This document shows positions 34,410-45,000 of a stretch of DNA of 64,000 nucleotides, piece after piece. A program made the position numbers and the translations under genes. The notes beneath the pieces were generated by a model. That model made no database searches. It was given only the letters and a program-made list of their open reading frames with translations, and had not been told where the DNA came from. Position 1 is the stretch's first letter, and each line of letters starts with the position of its first letter. The stretch comes from Desulfobaculum bizertense DSM 18034 (GTDB lineage Bacteria; Desulfobacterota; Desulfovibrionia; Desulfovibrionales; Desulfovibrionaceae): the NCBI RefSeq assembly GCF_900167065.1, contig NZ_FUYA01000002.1, positions 363,853 through 427,852 on the forward strand, written 5' to 3'.

Positions 34410-37256
34410 ATGCTGAGTTCTGTTCCCCTTGCCCCGGGAGCGCGTGTCGTTATTCGTGATGCCGAATGGCTTATTCGAAAAGTTGAGCCTGCTGAAAATC
34501 GTGGGAAACTTATTCACGCCATCGGACTATCTGAAATAGTTCGCGACAGGGAAGCCTTATTCCTTACGAATGCAGAACAAAAAATAACTGTCTTAGACCC
34601 TGCCAAGACAGAGCTTGTTTTGGATTCCTCTCCTCACTTTTCTTCGTCTTTGCTCTACATGGAGAGCCAGCTTCGAAAAATTGTGCCTACTGACGACAGA
34701 ATCTATTGTGGCGACAAAGCAGCCATGGACTCCGTTCCATATCAGCTTGATCCTACCGCTCTTGCTTTGCGCCAGCCTCGGCAGCGTCTCTTGATTGCCG
34801 ATGCCGTCGGCCTTGGTAAAACTCTGGAGTGTGGCATCCTGCTGTCGGAGTTAATTCGGCGCGGGCATGGCCGCCGCATTCTTGTTGTCACTGTGAAGAG
34901 CATGTTGACTCAGTTCCAAAAGGAGCTTTGGTCCCGTTTCTCCATCCCCTTGACCCGTCTTGACTCTGCGGGGCTTCATCATGTGCGGCAAGAGATTCCA
35001 ACGAATCAGAATCCTTTTCATTATTTTGATAAATCAATCATTTCTGTCGACACATTGAAACAGGATAATGAGTATCGGGTATATCTCGAAAATGCGTGGT
35101 GGGATGCGATTGTCATTGATGAGGCACACAATGTCGCAGAGCGAGGAAAAGCTCGCTCACAGCGCGCTCGTCTTGCCCGTCAGCTCGCCTCTCGTTCTGA
35201 TAGCTTGATTATGCTTTCTGCAACTCCGCACGATGGCTCAGCCAAAAGCTTTGCCTCTCTGATGAACATGCTCGACCCAACGGCGATTGCCAATGAAGAC
35301 GAGTATGGGCCGGAAGATATACGTGGTCTGTTTATTCGTCGTTTCAAAAAAGACATCAAAAATCAGGTGAGAGCTGAGTTCAAGGAGCGAGTGATTTCTC
35401 AGGAACAGGCAGCTGCAAGCCCGGAGGAAGAGCGAGCATTTGAATTGCTGGCATCTCTTCATCTTGCAAAGTTCGATAAGAACAAAGGAGCTGGCCAGCT
35501 TTTCCGAACGGTTCTTGAAAAGGCGCTGTTCTCTTCTCCCGCAGCATGCAGGAAAACGATTGAGAATCGGCTCAAGAAAGTGACAGAGGACCTTAGCAAA
35601 GAAGCGTGGCATGACGTAACGGCTTTGAATCAGCTGAGAGACGCTGTTTGTGAAATTACAACGCGGAAATTTACAAAATTTCAGCGGCTTGTTTCTCTGC
35701 TTCAGGACCCGGAAAGTACGCTGTTTTTTAGTGGAAAAGCAGATGACCGTCTTGTGATTTTTACCGAGCGAATCGAGACTCTTGAGTTTCTTAAAGAGCA
35801 GCTTCCCAAGGCGCTCAAGCTTAAAAAGGATCAGTTCACAACGCTTCGGGGAAATGATTCCGATACTGAACAGCAGGCTGTGGTTGAGGCCTTTGGTCAG
35901 GAACTGTCCCCATTGCGTCTGCTGATTGCAACTGATGTCGCCTCGGAAGGCATCAACCTCCATTATCTCTCCCACAAGATGGTTCATTTTGATGTCCCGT
36001 GGTCCTTGATGGTGTTTCAGCAGCGAAATGGCCGTATTGATCGCTATGGTCAGACGCAGACTCCATATATTGCCTACATGATGACAGACTCTGGTACGGA
36101 GAAAATCAAGGGTGATATGCGAATCCTTGAGTTGCTGATTCAAAAAGACGAAGAAGCAGCAAAAAATATCGGTGATCCTTCGGCTTTTCTTGGGGTGTAT
36201 GACGTTGCTCAGGAAGAGTTGAAAACTGCTGAGATGATGGAGCAGGGGGATGCTGAGAGTTTTTGTTTTGAGATGGACAGAAATATTCAGGAAGAAATCG
36301 ACCCGATGGAAGCCTTGATGCAGGCTTTTGAGGAAGAACAAAACAAAGGGGATGACGAAAGTGCCCCTGTGACAGCCTCAATGCCAAGCCTGTACCCAGA
36401 TGATTTTTCTTTTGCCTGTGCTGCGGCTCGCCAGCTTGAGATTGGTGCCGTCATGAATCCGGAGGAGCGTTCGCTCGAAGTCCCTCTTACTCCTGATTTG
36501 AAGTACAGATTCCGAAACTATCCTCGCGAAATTATGTCTGGCCGCAAATCCTTTCTTTTGTGTGACCAGAAAGATGTCATTCAGGCAAAGATTGCCGAAA
36601 GTCGCCGGAGTGAAAGCTCGTGGCCAGATGTTCAGTATCTTTGGGAACTGGATCCTGTTGTGCGATGGCTTGCAGACAAGGTCATGAGCAGTTTTCGACG
36701 CCATGAGGCTCCCGTATTGCCCCTTCCTGGCTTAGCTCCTCGTGAGCACATTTTCATTGTTGCTGGTTCTCTTCCTAACCAAAAAGGCAATCCCGTTATC
36801 GATGACTGGTTTGGCTGCCACATCTTAGGGCGTCAGTTTAAGGGCTTTTTGTCTCTTGAGGACGTTCAGAAAAAGACAGGCATCGGTCAGCGCGATCTCG
36901 TAAACAGTTCTGTGGAGCCTGCGCTTGGGTCGCTTAATGATTTGCGGGCCACTGTTGTGCTGATGGCAAAGCGACATATGAAAGCGAAGCGAGAAGAGTT
37001 TAACTCTGCGATTGAGCCAAAGTTGCAGGATCAGTTGGCACGCCTGGAGAAGCTCGAAGGGCAGCACATGCAGCAGCTTGAGCTGAATTTGGGGCACACA
37101 GAAAAACATCGGGTTGATACCGAGCGTTTTGAGACCCGGCAGCGCGAAACTCAGAGTGTGTTTGAAGAGTACAAGACGTGGATTCGGGAAACGCTTCGTA
37201 CAGAAGATGAGCCGTATATTAAGATTATCGCCGTTTTGACGGCTGATGGAGAGTAG
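34410..37256 (+). CDS. SNF2-type helicase, DrmD-like
   Basis: The 948-residue protein is a superfamily 2, SNF2-type DNA translocase. Walker A lies in ADAVGLGKTLECGILLSEL near residue 133, DEAH in IVIDEAHNVAERGKARSQ near 236, and LSATPHDG near 270. The C-terminal helicase motif is DVASEGINLHYLSHKMVHFD near 510, followed by QQRNGRIDRYGQ. A long C-terminal region ends in a coiled coil. In class 1 DISARM a SNF2-like helicase (DrmD) precedes an adenine methylase (DrmMI), and the same two types are adjacent here. It is the first of four same-strand genes. I cannot decide from sequence alone whether this is true DrmD. Confidence 0.85.
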   Translation: MLSSVPLAPGARVVIRDAEWLIRKVEPAENRGKLIHAIGLSEIVRDREALFLTNAEQKITVLDPAKTELVLDSSPHFSSSLLYMESQLRKIVPTDDRIYCGDKAAMDSVPYQLDPTALALRQPRQRLLIADAVGLGKTLECGILLSELIRRGHGRRILVVTVKSMLTQFQKELWSRFSIPLTRLDSAGLHHVRQEIPTNQNPFHYFDKSIISVDTLKQDNEYRVYLENAWWDAIVIDEAHNVAERGKARSQRARLARQLASRSDSLIMLSATPHDGSAKSFASLMNMLDPTAIANEDEYGPEDIRGLFIRRFKKDIKNQVRAEFKERVISQEQAAASPEEERAFELLASLHLAKFDKNKGAGQLFRTVLEKALFSSPAACRKTIENRLKKVTEDLSKEAWHDVTALNQLRDAVCEITTRKFTKFQRLVSLLQDPESTLFFSGKADDRLVIFTERIETLEFLKEQLPKALKLKKDQFTTLRGNDSDTEQQAVVEAFGQELSPLRLLIATDVASEGINLHYLSHKMVHFDVPWSLMVFQQRNGRIDRYGQTQTPYIAYMMTDSGTEKIKGDMRILELLIQKDEEAAKNIGDPSAFLGVYDVAQEELKTAEMMEQGDAESFCFEMDRNIQEEIDPMEALMQAFEEEQNKGDDESAPVTASMPSLYPDDFSFACAAARQLEIGAVMNPEERSLEVPLTPDLKYRFRNYPREIMSGRKSFLLCDQKDVIQAKIAESRRSESSWPDVQYLWELDPVVRWLADKVMSSFRRHEAPVLPLPGLAPREHIFIVAGSLPNQKGNPVIDDWFGCHILGRQFKGFLSLEDVQKKTGIGQRDLVNSSVEPALGSLNDLRATVVLMAKRHMKAKREEFNSAIEPKLQDQLARLEKLEGQHMQQLELNLGHTEKHRVDTERFETRQRETQSVFEEYKTWIRETLRTEDEPYIKIIAVLTADGE

Positions 37257-37258
37257 CC

Positions 37259-40200
37259 GTGGCAATGGATTTGACCGGAATCAATAACGAGAATGAGTTT
37301 TATACAAACCACTACATCTCGGAAGTTTTGGAAAATGATCTCAAGGGACTCAGGCAGCAGTGGAATCAGCGTGAAAAAGAGGAGGGAGTGGAGTCTCCGG
37401 TAAAGACCTTGCGATCTGTTGCCCAAGCCTATTTTACGTTCCGCCGTGATTTGTCACGCAAGAGAACTGATGACGCGCTTGTGTCCCGAATGCGTTTTGC
37501 TCGCGAGTTTTTCTCTGCTCTGGGCTATGAACTCAATCCACAGGAAAAGGAACTGGACGGCGGGGAATTTCTGCCCGTGCTTGGCGAAGTCTGCAAGAAA
37601 AGTGGTGCGGCTGAGCTGTGGGTTGTGCAGGCGATTGATGAGTCGTGTGAAGGCATTGATCCGTTGAGTTTGCATCCACTCATGGCACAGTACGAGGAGC
37701 AGCGGCCCGCGGATGACGTCTTGGAGCAGAGTTTTGAGGAACTCTTGAACAAGGGGATTTTTAGCCGGGAAGAGCCTCCGCGTTTTGTCATTCTTTTCTC
37801 CGCCTATCAGGTCATTTTGGTTGACCGAACAAAGTGGAATCAAAAGCGCATCCTGCGTTTTCACTTGCCAGATATTTTTGACCGCCGCGACGACTCAACA
37901 CTTTTTGCAATGGCTGCATTTCTTGGCCGCGAGTCACTGTGTCCTGCTTCTGGAATGGCACTTATTGATACGCTTGATGAAAATTCTCATCGCCATGCCT
38001 TTGGTGTGTCGCAGGACCTCAAGTATGCCCTGCGTGAATCCATTGAGCTTTTGGCAAATGAAGCGGTGTATTCTCTTCGGCAGCAGCATGAGGGCATTCA
38101 CGAACGAAACCTTGAGAAAGATCTGTCCATTGAGTGTTTGCGCTACATGTATCGTATTCTGTTCCTCTTTTACATCGAAGCTCGTCCTGATCTTGGCTAT
38201 GTTTCGTTGAAAAGCAGTGCCTACCGAACCGCGTATAGCCTTGAGTCGCTGCGTGATTTGGAAAAGATGAATTTGGAATCCGAGGAAGCGCAAAACGGAA
38301 CCTATTTGCACGAAAGCCTGTCTTTGCTGTTCCGTATGATTTGGGAGGGGTATCCCTTTGGGGGCTTGGAGGAGCGGCAGGCTGCGCTGGCAGATGATGA
38401 AGCCGGTCCACATCGTGGTTTCGTGATTGCGCCGCTCAAGTCCCATCTGTTTGATCCTGCGCAGACTCCCACGCTAGAAAAAGTGAGCTTCCGAAACTGC
38501 GTCTTACAGCGCGTCATCGAATTGATGTCCCTGTCGCGTCCCAGCAGAAACCGAAGGCGCCGAGGCAGAATTTTCTACGCTCAGCTTGGTATCCACCAGC
38601 TTGGTGCTGTTTATGAAGCGCTTCTGTCATACCGTGGCTTTTTTGCAAAAACTGACCTCTATGAAGTGAAGCGGGCCAAGGAGAACCCTGACGAGCTGGA
38701 AACGGCGTATTTTGTTCCGCTTGGTGATCTGGAGAAATACTCCCGTGACGAAATCGTGATGGAAGATGGAGAGCCAAAGCGTTACCCGCAGGGAACATTT
38801 ATATATCGTCTTGCTGGGCGAGATCGGGAGAAATCCGCATCATATTATACGCCACAGGTTTTGACGCAGTGTCTGGTGAAGTATGCCCTGAAAGAACTTG
38901 TGCAGGGAAAGAGTGCAGATGAATTGCTTGAGCTTCGCATTTGCGAGCCTGCAATGGGTTCTGCGGCATTCCTGAACGAAGCTGTGAACCAGCTTTCGGA
39001 GCTGTACCTTGAGCAAAAGCAGGAAGAATGCGGGGGTCGTATTTCTGTCGAGAAATACACTCGCGAGCTTCAGCGCGTCAAAATGTACATCTCGGATAAC
39101 AATACCTTTGGCGTGGACCTCAACCCGGTCGCCGTGGAGCTGGCCGAAGTCAGCCTTTGGCTCAACACGATTTCGAGCGAAGGGCTTGTCCCGTGGTTTG
39201 GAAATCAGCTCATATGTGGCAACTCTCTTGTTGGTGCCCGGCGGCAGGTCTGGCCTGTGAGCTCACTTCGGCGTGGAGCAGAGAGACCGTGGAAGAATGA
39301 AGCTCCTGTGCGGGTTGAGCCGGGTGAGGAACGGAAGTCTGATCACGTATATCATTTCCTTGTGCCAGATTTGGGCATGGCGGAATACAAGGACAAAGTG
39401 ATTCGCCAGCTTGCGCCGGAAGCTATTGCGAGCTTCAAAACGTGGAAGAAAGCGTTTTGCAAGCCCTTTAGTGACGAGGAAATTTTCCAGCTTATGGAGC
39501 TGTCCGACGCGGTAGACCGTTTGTGGACCGCTCACGCCAAGACGCAGGCCAAGCTTCGTGAGCAGACCAAAGATGCGATTCATGTGTGGGGGCAGGATAC
39601 GGATGTTCAGACAGAACAGCTTTCCACAGTACAGCAGAAAGACCGTATTTTGCATCTTGAGCAAATGGCTGAGGGTATCCGCCACGCCTCACCGTACAAG
39701 CGCCTCAAGCTGGCAATGGACTACTGGTGTGCGTTGTGGTTCTGGCCCATTGAGGCTGCGGACCAGCTTCCGACTCGCTCCGAGTTTTTGTGCAACATGT
39801 CGGAAATCCTTTTGGGCGAGAGCTTTGTGTGCACGACCGAGAGTGACGGCACAATGTTTTTGCCGGGCTTTGGCCCTGAGCAGAGTGACGTTGAAGTGCC
39901 CTTTGACCGCAGGCTTGGCCTCGTGGACGTGGACAGGCTGTGCGAGCTGTCGCCGAACCTGTCCCTGACGCAAAAGATTGCGCGTCGGTATCGCTTCTTG
40001 CATTGGGAGCTTGAGTTTGCGGACATTTTTCAGGAGTACCACGGCTTTGATTTGGTGCTGGGGAATCCCCCGTGGCTCAAGGTCGAGTGGAATGAAGGCG
40101 GCATCATGGGTGACCATGAACCGGAATTTGTTTTGCGTAAGTTTAGCGCACCTCGCCGGGCCGCTCTTCGAGAGGAGACGCTTGAACGCTATAGCCTGAC

Positions 40201-42055
40201 GCATGACTATTTCACTGAATATGTTGATGCTACTGCAAGCCAAAATTTCCTGAATGCAATGCAGAATTATCCGGCATTAAAAAAGATTCAGACGAATTTA
40301 TATAAGTGCTTTTTGCCGCAGTCATGGATGATAGCCCGGAAAGATGGCGTTGCTGGATTTTTACACCCTGAGGGTATCTATGATGATCCAAAGGGCGGGG
40401 CTTTCCGGCGAGAAGTCTATCCGAGGTTAAGGCATCATTTTCAATTTGTGAATGAGTTGAAACTTTTTAAAGAAGTTCATGATGAGAAAAATTATAGTAT
40501 AAATATTTACTGTACTGGGAAAATGGAGAGGAGTGGAGTAAAATTTTTAAGTGGCGTGAACTTCTATCATCCTAAGACTATTTATGATTCTTTTGCTCAT
40601 AATGGGGAGGGTCCTGTCCCCGGCATCAAAAATACTCAGAATTCGTGGAATGTCGAAGGGCATAAAGATCGAATCCTTGAAATTACAGATGAAGAGTTAG
40701 CGCTTTTTGCTTCGCTGTATGATGCGAAGGGAACTCCTCCTCGAGAGGCTCGTTTGCCAGCACTTCATGCGCAGGAGTTGATTGGTGTTCTGCGAAAGTT
40801 TGCCGTTCAGCCTCAGCGTCTTGGAGATTTGAAGGGCGATTATGTTTCCCTCGAAATGTGGCATGAAACGAATGCCCAGAAAGATGGGACAATGCAACGG
40901 AAGACGTGTTTTCCCTGTGAAGCCTCGCAGTTGATTCTGTCTGGCCCGCATTTTTTTGTGGGGAATCCGCTCTACAAGACTCCGCGGGCTGTGTGTTCCC
41001 AGAATTCACACTACGACATTCTTGATCTCACAAGCCTGCCAGACGATTACCTGCCCCGTACGAACTACGTCCCGGCCTGTGATGCCCAGACATATCTTGA
41101 GCGCACCCCGTGTGTCCCGTGGGGCGAGCACAAGCCTGTGACTGAGTATTATCGATTTGTGAATCGAGAGATGCTTTCGCAGAGTGGTGAGCGGACACTA
41201 CTGGGGACCATTTTGCCTCGAGGGGCCGGGCATATAAATACCTGTATTGCCACTGTTTTTAAAATTCATCGACAATGTGTCGATTTCTTAGCCGCCGCAA
41301 TTTCTCTTCCTGTTGATTTTCGAGTCAAAACAACAGGAATGGGGCATGCCAATACAACACTGATTGCCCAATTGCCTGTTTGGGATGTCCCTGCAGCTCG
41401 TTATCGCGCCCTTTCCCTCACATGCCTGACCGCTGCTTATGCGGATTTATGGGCTGAGTGCTATGAACCTGAGATGCGTCACGACCAGTGGACCAAGCCA
41501 GACAGTCGCCTTTCTCCGACCTTTTTCTCGCAGCTTGGACCGACGTGGAATCGAAATGTGGCCTTACGAAGTGATTATGCCCGGCGGCAGGCACTCGTCG
41601 AGATCGATGTGCTTGTGGCGCAGGCCCTTGGGCTTACGCTGGATGAACTCAAGACCATATACCGTGTTCAGTTCCCGGTCATGCGGCAGTATGAGGCTGA
41701 TACATGGTACGACGCGCGTGGTCGTATTGTGTTTACCGCGTCCAAGGGACTGACGGGTGTTGGTTTGCCCCGCAAGGCAAAGAAGAAGGAGCTGAACTTT
41801 ACACTGGAGACACCTGAGGGGGTGCAGGAAAATATCGCCCTTGGCTGGGAAGACGTGAAGGGACTCAGGAAGGGAATTATTCGCGAGACTCGTGAGGATG
41901 ACACTCTGCCGGGTGGCCCTGTGAGCCGTGTCGTGGAATACGTTGCGCCTTTTGTGCGCTGCAATAGAGAGATCGATTATCAGACTGCATGGAACGCCTT
42001 TGAAGAACGCGAAGCAGTTGGCGAACAGATCTCAGAACAGGTTTCCACGTACTAA
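37259..42055 (+). CDS. Large Eco57I-type N6-adenine DNA methyltransferase, DrmMI-like
   Basis: The 1598-residue protein carries the two methyltransferase motifs in the gamma-type order: the SAM-binding motif in CEPAMGSAAFLNEAV near residue 562, and NPPW in DLVLGNPPWLKVEW near 935. Between and around them are SASYYTPQVLTQCLVKYAL and LGAVYEALLSYRGFF, typical of type IIG/Eco57I-like methylases. The N-terminal 450 residues resemble the FVILFSAYQVILVDR region of such enzymes, without a clear PD-(D/E)XK motif. The start GTG lies two bases after the SNF2 gene stop, with GGAGAG before it; ATG at 37265 is possible. Within the cluster it probably marks self DNA. Confidence 0.88.
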   Translation: MAMDLTGINNENEFYTNHYISEVLENDLKGLRQQWNQREKEEGVESPVKTLRSVAQAYFTFRRDLSRKRTDDALVSRMRFAREFFSALGYELNPQEKELDGGEFLPVLGEVCKKSGAAELWVVQAIDESCEGIDPLSLHPLMAQYEEQRPADDVLEQSFEELLNKGIFSREEPPRFVILFSAYQVILVDRTKWNQKRILRFHLPDIFDRRDDSTLFAMAAFLGRESLCPASGMALIDTLDENSHRHAFGVSQDLKYALRESIELLANEAVYSLRQQHEGIHERNLEKDLSIECLRYMYRILFLFYIEARPDLGYVSLKSSAYRTAYSLESLRDLEKMNLESEEAQNGTYLHESLSLLFRMIWEGYPFGGLEERQAALADDEAGPHRGFVIAPLKSHLFDPAQTPTLEKVSFRNCVLQRVIELMSLSRPSRNRRRRGRIFYAQLGIHQLGAVYEALLSYRGFFAKTDLYEVKRAKENPDELETAYFVPLGDLEKYSRDEIVMEDGEPKRYPQGTFIYRLAGRDREKSASYYTPQVLTQCLVKYALKELVQGKSADELLELRICEPAMGSAAFLNEAVNQLSELYLEQKQEECGGRISVEKYTRELQRVKMYISDNNTFGVDLNPVAVELAEVSLWLNTISSEGLVPWFGNQLICGNSLVGARRQVWPVSSLRRGAERPWKNEAPVRVEPGEERKSDHVYHFLVPDLGMAEYKDKVIRQLAPEAIASFKTWKKAFCKPFSDEEIFQLMELSDAVDRLWTAHAKTQAKLREQTKDAIHVWGQDTDVQTEQLSTVQQKDRILHLEQMAEGIRHASPYKRLKLAMDYWCALWFWPIEAADQLPTRSEFLCNMSEILLGESFVCTTESDGTMFLPGFGPEQSDVEVPFDRRLGLVDVDRLCELSPNLSLTQKIARRYRFLHWELEFADIFQEYHGFDLVLGNPPWLKVEWNEGGIMGDHEPEFVLRKFSAPRRAALREETLERYSLTHDYFTEYVDATASQNFLNAMQNYPALKKIQTNLYKCFLPQSWMIARKDGVAGFLHPEGIYDDPKGGAFRREVYPRLRHHFQFVNELKLFKEVHDEKNYSINIYCTGKMERSGVKFLSGVNFYHPKTIYDSFAHNGEGPVPGIKNTQNSWNVEGHKDRILEITDEELALFASLYDAKGTPPREARLPALHAQELIGVLRKFAVQPQRLGDLKGDYVSLEMWHETNAQKDGTMQRKTCFPCEASQLILSGPHFFVGNPLYKTPRAVCSQNSHYDILDLTSLPDDYLPRTNYVPACDAQTYLERTPCVPWGEHKPVTEYYRFVNREMLSQSGERTLLGTILPRGAGHINTCIATVFKIHRQCVDFLAAAISLPVDFRVKTTGMGHANTTLIAQLPVWDVPAARYRALSLTCLTAAYADLWAECYEPEMRHDQWTKPDSRLSPTFFSQLGPTWNRNVALRSDYARRQALVEIDVLVAQALGLTLDELKTIYRVQFPVMRQYEADTWYDARGRIVFTASKGLTGVGLPRKAKKKELNFTLETPEGVQENIALGWEDVKGLRKGIIRETREDDTLPGGPVSRVVEYVAPFVRCNREIDYQTAWNAFEEREAVGEQISEQVSTY

Positions 42056-42082
42056 ACAGTTATCACGGGAGAGAGGGAAAAC

Positions 42083-45000
42083 ATGCTTCCAGCAGTCGTC
42101 GCGCACGAGATTCGACATGGTCTTGATGATTTTTTGAAAACAAGCTTTCAGTTGTCATCACCGTATTTTGCAGGGCTTCTTGATGAATTTATCGAAAACG
42201 GGACGCCGTTTCGTGGCCCATATGTTTCTCTTGGTTTACCTTTTCTGGAGGGAGAGCACGGGAGAGATGTCTTCCCGGAACTCAAGCTTCGGTTTCCGCC
42301 ATACAAGCATCAGGAAAAGGCTTTTGCCCGGCTGAGTGGGGAAGAGCCGGAATCAACGCTCATTGCAACCGGCACGGGATCGGGTAAAACCGAGTGTTTC
42401 CTGTACCCCATACTTGAGCATTGTCGTAAAAATGCAGGTCATCCCGGCGTGAAGGCTATTTTGATCTATCCCATGAATGCACTGGCAACCGATCAGGCTG
42501 GACGTATTGCCCGGATGATTTCCGGGACACCAGCCCTCGTGGGGCAGGTTCGTGCTGGTCTCTATGTTGGGCAACAGGAAGAGAATCCCGCAAAAACCAT
42601 GGGCGAAGATCATGTCATTACGGATAAGGCAACATTACGCCAGAATCCTCCTGATATCCTGCTTACCAACTACAAGATGCTCGACTACCTGCTCGTGCGG
42701 CATCAGGACCGCCCTTTGTGGGAGCATAATGGTCCTGAGACGCTTCGCTATCTGGTGGTTGATGAGCTGCATACCTTTGATGGTGCGCAGGGAACAGACC
42801 TCGCATGTCTGATTCGGCGGCTCAAAGCCCGGCTCGCAACACCAGAGCATGGGCTGTGCTGTATTGGAACCTCGGCAACTCTTGGGACGGGAAGCGCAGA
42901 ACCCTTGCTTTCATATGCACAGGATATTTTTGGCGAAGCTTTTGAGCGATCAGCAGTGATTGAGGAAGAGCGCGTCAGTGCTGCGGAGTTCTTGGGCGGG
43001 GGACTCATTGAATATGCGATGCATCCCGCACTGGAGAAAAAAGACGAGCTGAATCCTGAGCACTTTCATTCTCCCCTTGAGTATATTGCCGCACAGGTAG
43101 AACTGTGGTTTGGACTGGAGCCGTCCGGAGATGAAATTCAGAGTGATGCCTTTCGTGTTGAGCTTGGGAGTCTCCTGAAAAAGCATTTGTTTTTCCAGAA
43201 TCTTGTGCGTGGCCTTGGTGGGGAAATTCGGGATGTGGAGGAACTCAGAGAACTTGTTCTCTCTTTTGCCCATACCTTGCGAAAAGCTCCCGGTGACTAT
43301 GTTGAAGATATCCTGCTGAGCTTGTTGTCCTTGGTGAGTCATGCTCGAAGGGAAGTGACGCCCCTCGGAGAAAAGAGCGAAACGCTTGTCATGCCGCTTA
43401 TGAATGTTCGTGTGCAGATGTGGTTGCGCGAGATGGCCAATATGGTCGTAAGTGTGAAGCGGCGCGATGAGATGCTCAAATCGCAACCGACGTTGCGCTT
43501 TGCTGCGGACCTGCCAGAACAGAGTGAGATGCGTTACTTGCCGCTTGTCTACTGCCGAGAATGCGGCGCCGCGGGATGGATAGCCCTGACGGATTTGCAG
43601 AACAAGCAGTATCATACTGGGCTTAAACCGTTATATAAGGCCTTTTTTCGTCCCGGTAAGCTGGGCAAAGAGTACCGGATGTTTTTCCCGGACTTTGCCG
43701 AAAGCAAGGAAGATGCAGAGGCGACCCACAAGGCTCTGCCTCATGTGGACGGTTCAATTTTGTATATGTGTGGAGACTGCCGAGCACTTGGACTATCAAC
43801 AAGTGAGGGCTGTTGCTCCTCCTGCCACTCAAGCAACGTTATTCGGGTTTTTGTTCCTCATGAGTCTTCCAAAGAGTGCCCGATATGCCGGGCCAAGAAT
43901 AGTATGCTGCTTATGGGAAGCCGTGCAGCAACGCTGACCAGTGCGTTGATTTCCATGCTTTATGGCTCGCATTATAACGACGACAAGAAGCTCATCACTT
44001 TTTCGGACAACGTGCAGGATGCCGCGCACCGTGCGGGATTTTTTGGGGCACGAACCTATGGCGTAACGCTTCGGACGGCCATACAGCAGTGTCTCCAGTC
44101 CCTGGGGAGCACTCCGAATTTGGCAGAGTTCCCTCAACTTTTCACTGAGTATTGGGAAAAGCGGCTTGGGCGGAATGTTCAGCGCTTTGTGGCGAATTTT
44201 ATACATCCGAGCATGGAGTGGCGTTACGACTATGACCGGCTGATGAAGCAGGGACATCTCGCAAAGGGTTCAGAACTGTTGAATTTTGTTGAGAAGCGGC
44301 TGAGCTGGGAGATTTGGTCAGAGTTCACTATGAGTTCTCGCATTGGGCGAACTCTGGAAAAAACACAGGCTTCTGTTCCCATGCTGCGGCCCGAGGCAGT
44401 GGACGGGGTTCTGCCTGCGTTAACCCTTCGCTTGCAAAACGAAGTCGAGCGGCTGCGGGATGTTCATTCGGAAGATGTACGGCGTTTCCTTTTGGGGCTG
44501 GCATCGCATATGCGGCATAATGGTTCCGTTTTTCGAGATACCAGAGGCTTTGACAGCTACATTGAGTCTCGCGGTGATGAAAAACGAATTTCAGGGTTTA
44601 TATATCCGTGGATGCCATACCTGAGCACGCGAAATAAGCTGCCAAAGTTGCTGACTTCGTACGCTGGAGCGAGGAATTTTGAGCAGGTGGTGAGCCTTGG
44701 GAAAAGCTCGTGGTGTATTGACTGGGCACTAAAAGCGTTTCCAGACCTTTTGGGACTTGGGAATAGCCTGATTGGGACCCTGTATGATGTCTGCTTTGAG
44801 GAACTGGAAAAAGCCGGGATTGTGATTCGACGTGAGCTTCCGGTAGCGGGTTCAAAACCACGTGTCTGGATGCTCAATCCTCAGGAAATTCTCCTGACAA
44901 CACGGCCTGTACGCATAAAATGCTCGCATTGTGGAAGCGAGCTGACTGTGCCTGCCGGAGTGCAGGAGTCGTGGAATGGGGCACCATGCCAGCGATATGG

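Noticed and set aside
35238-36341. A 367-codon open frame antisense to the SNF2-like helicase gene
   Set aside because: It lies wholly opposite a well-supported helicase frame and has no recognised domain or ribosome binding site. Similar long antisense frames occur opposite the methylase and DUF1998 genes and opposite csm1.
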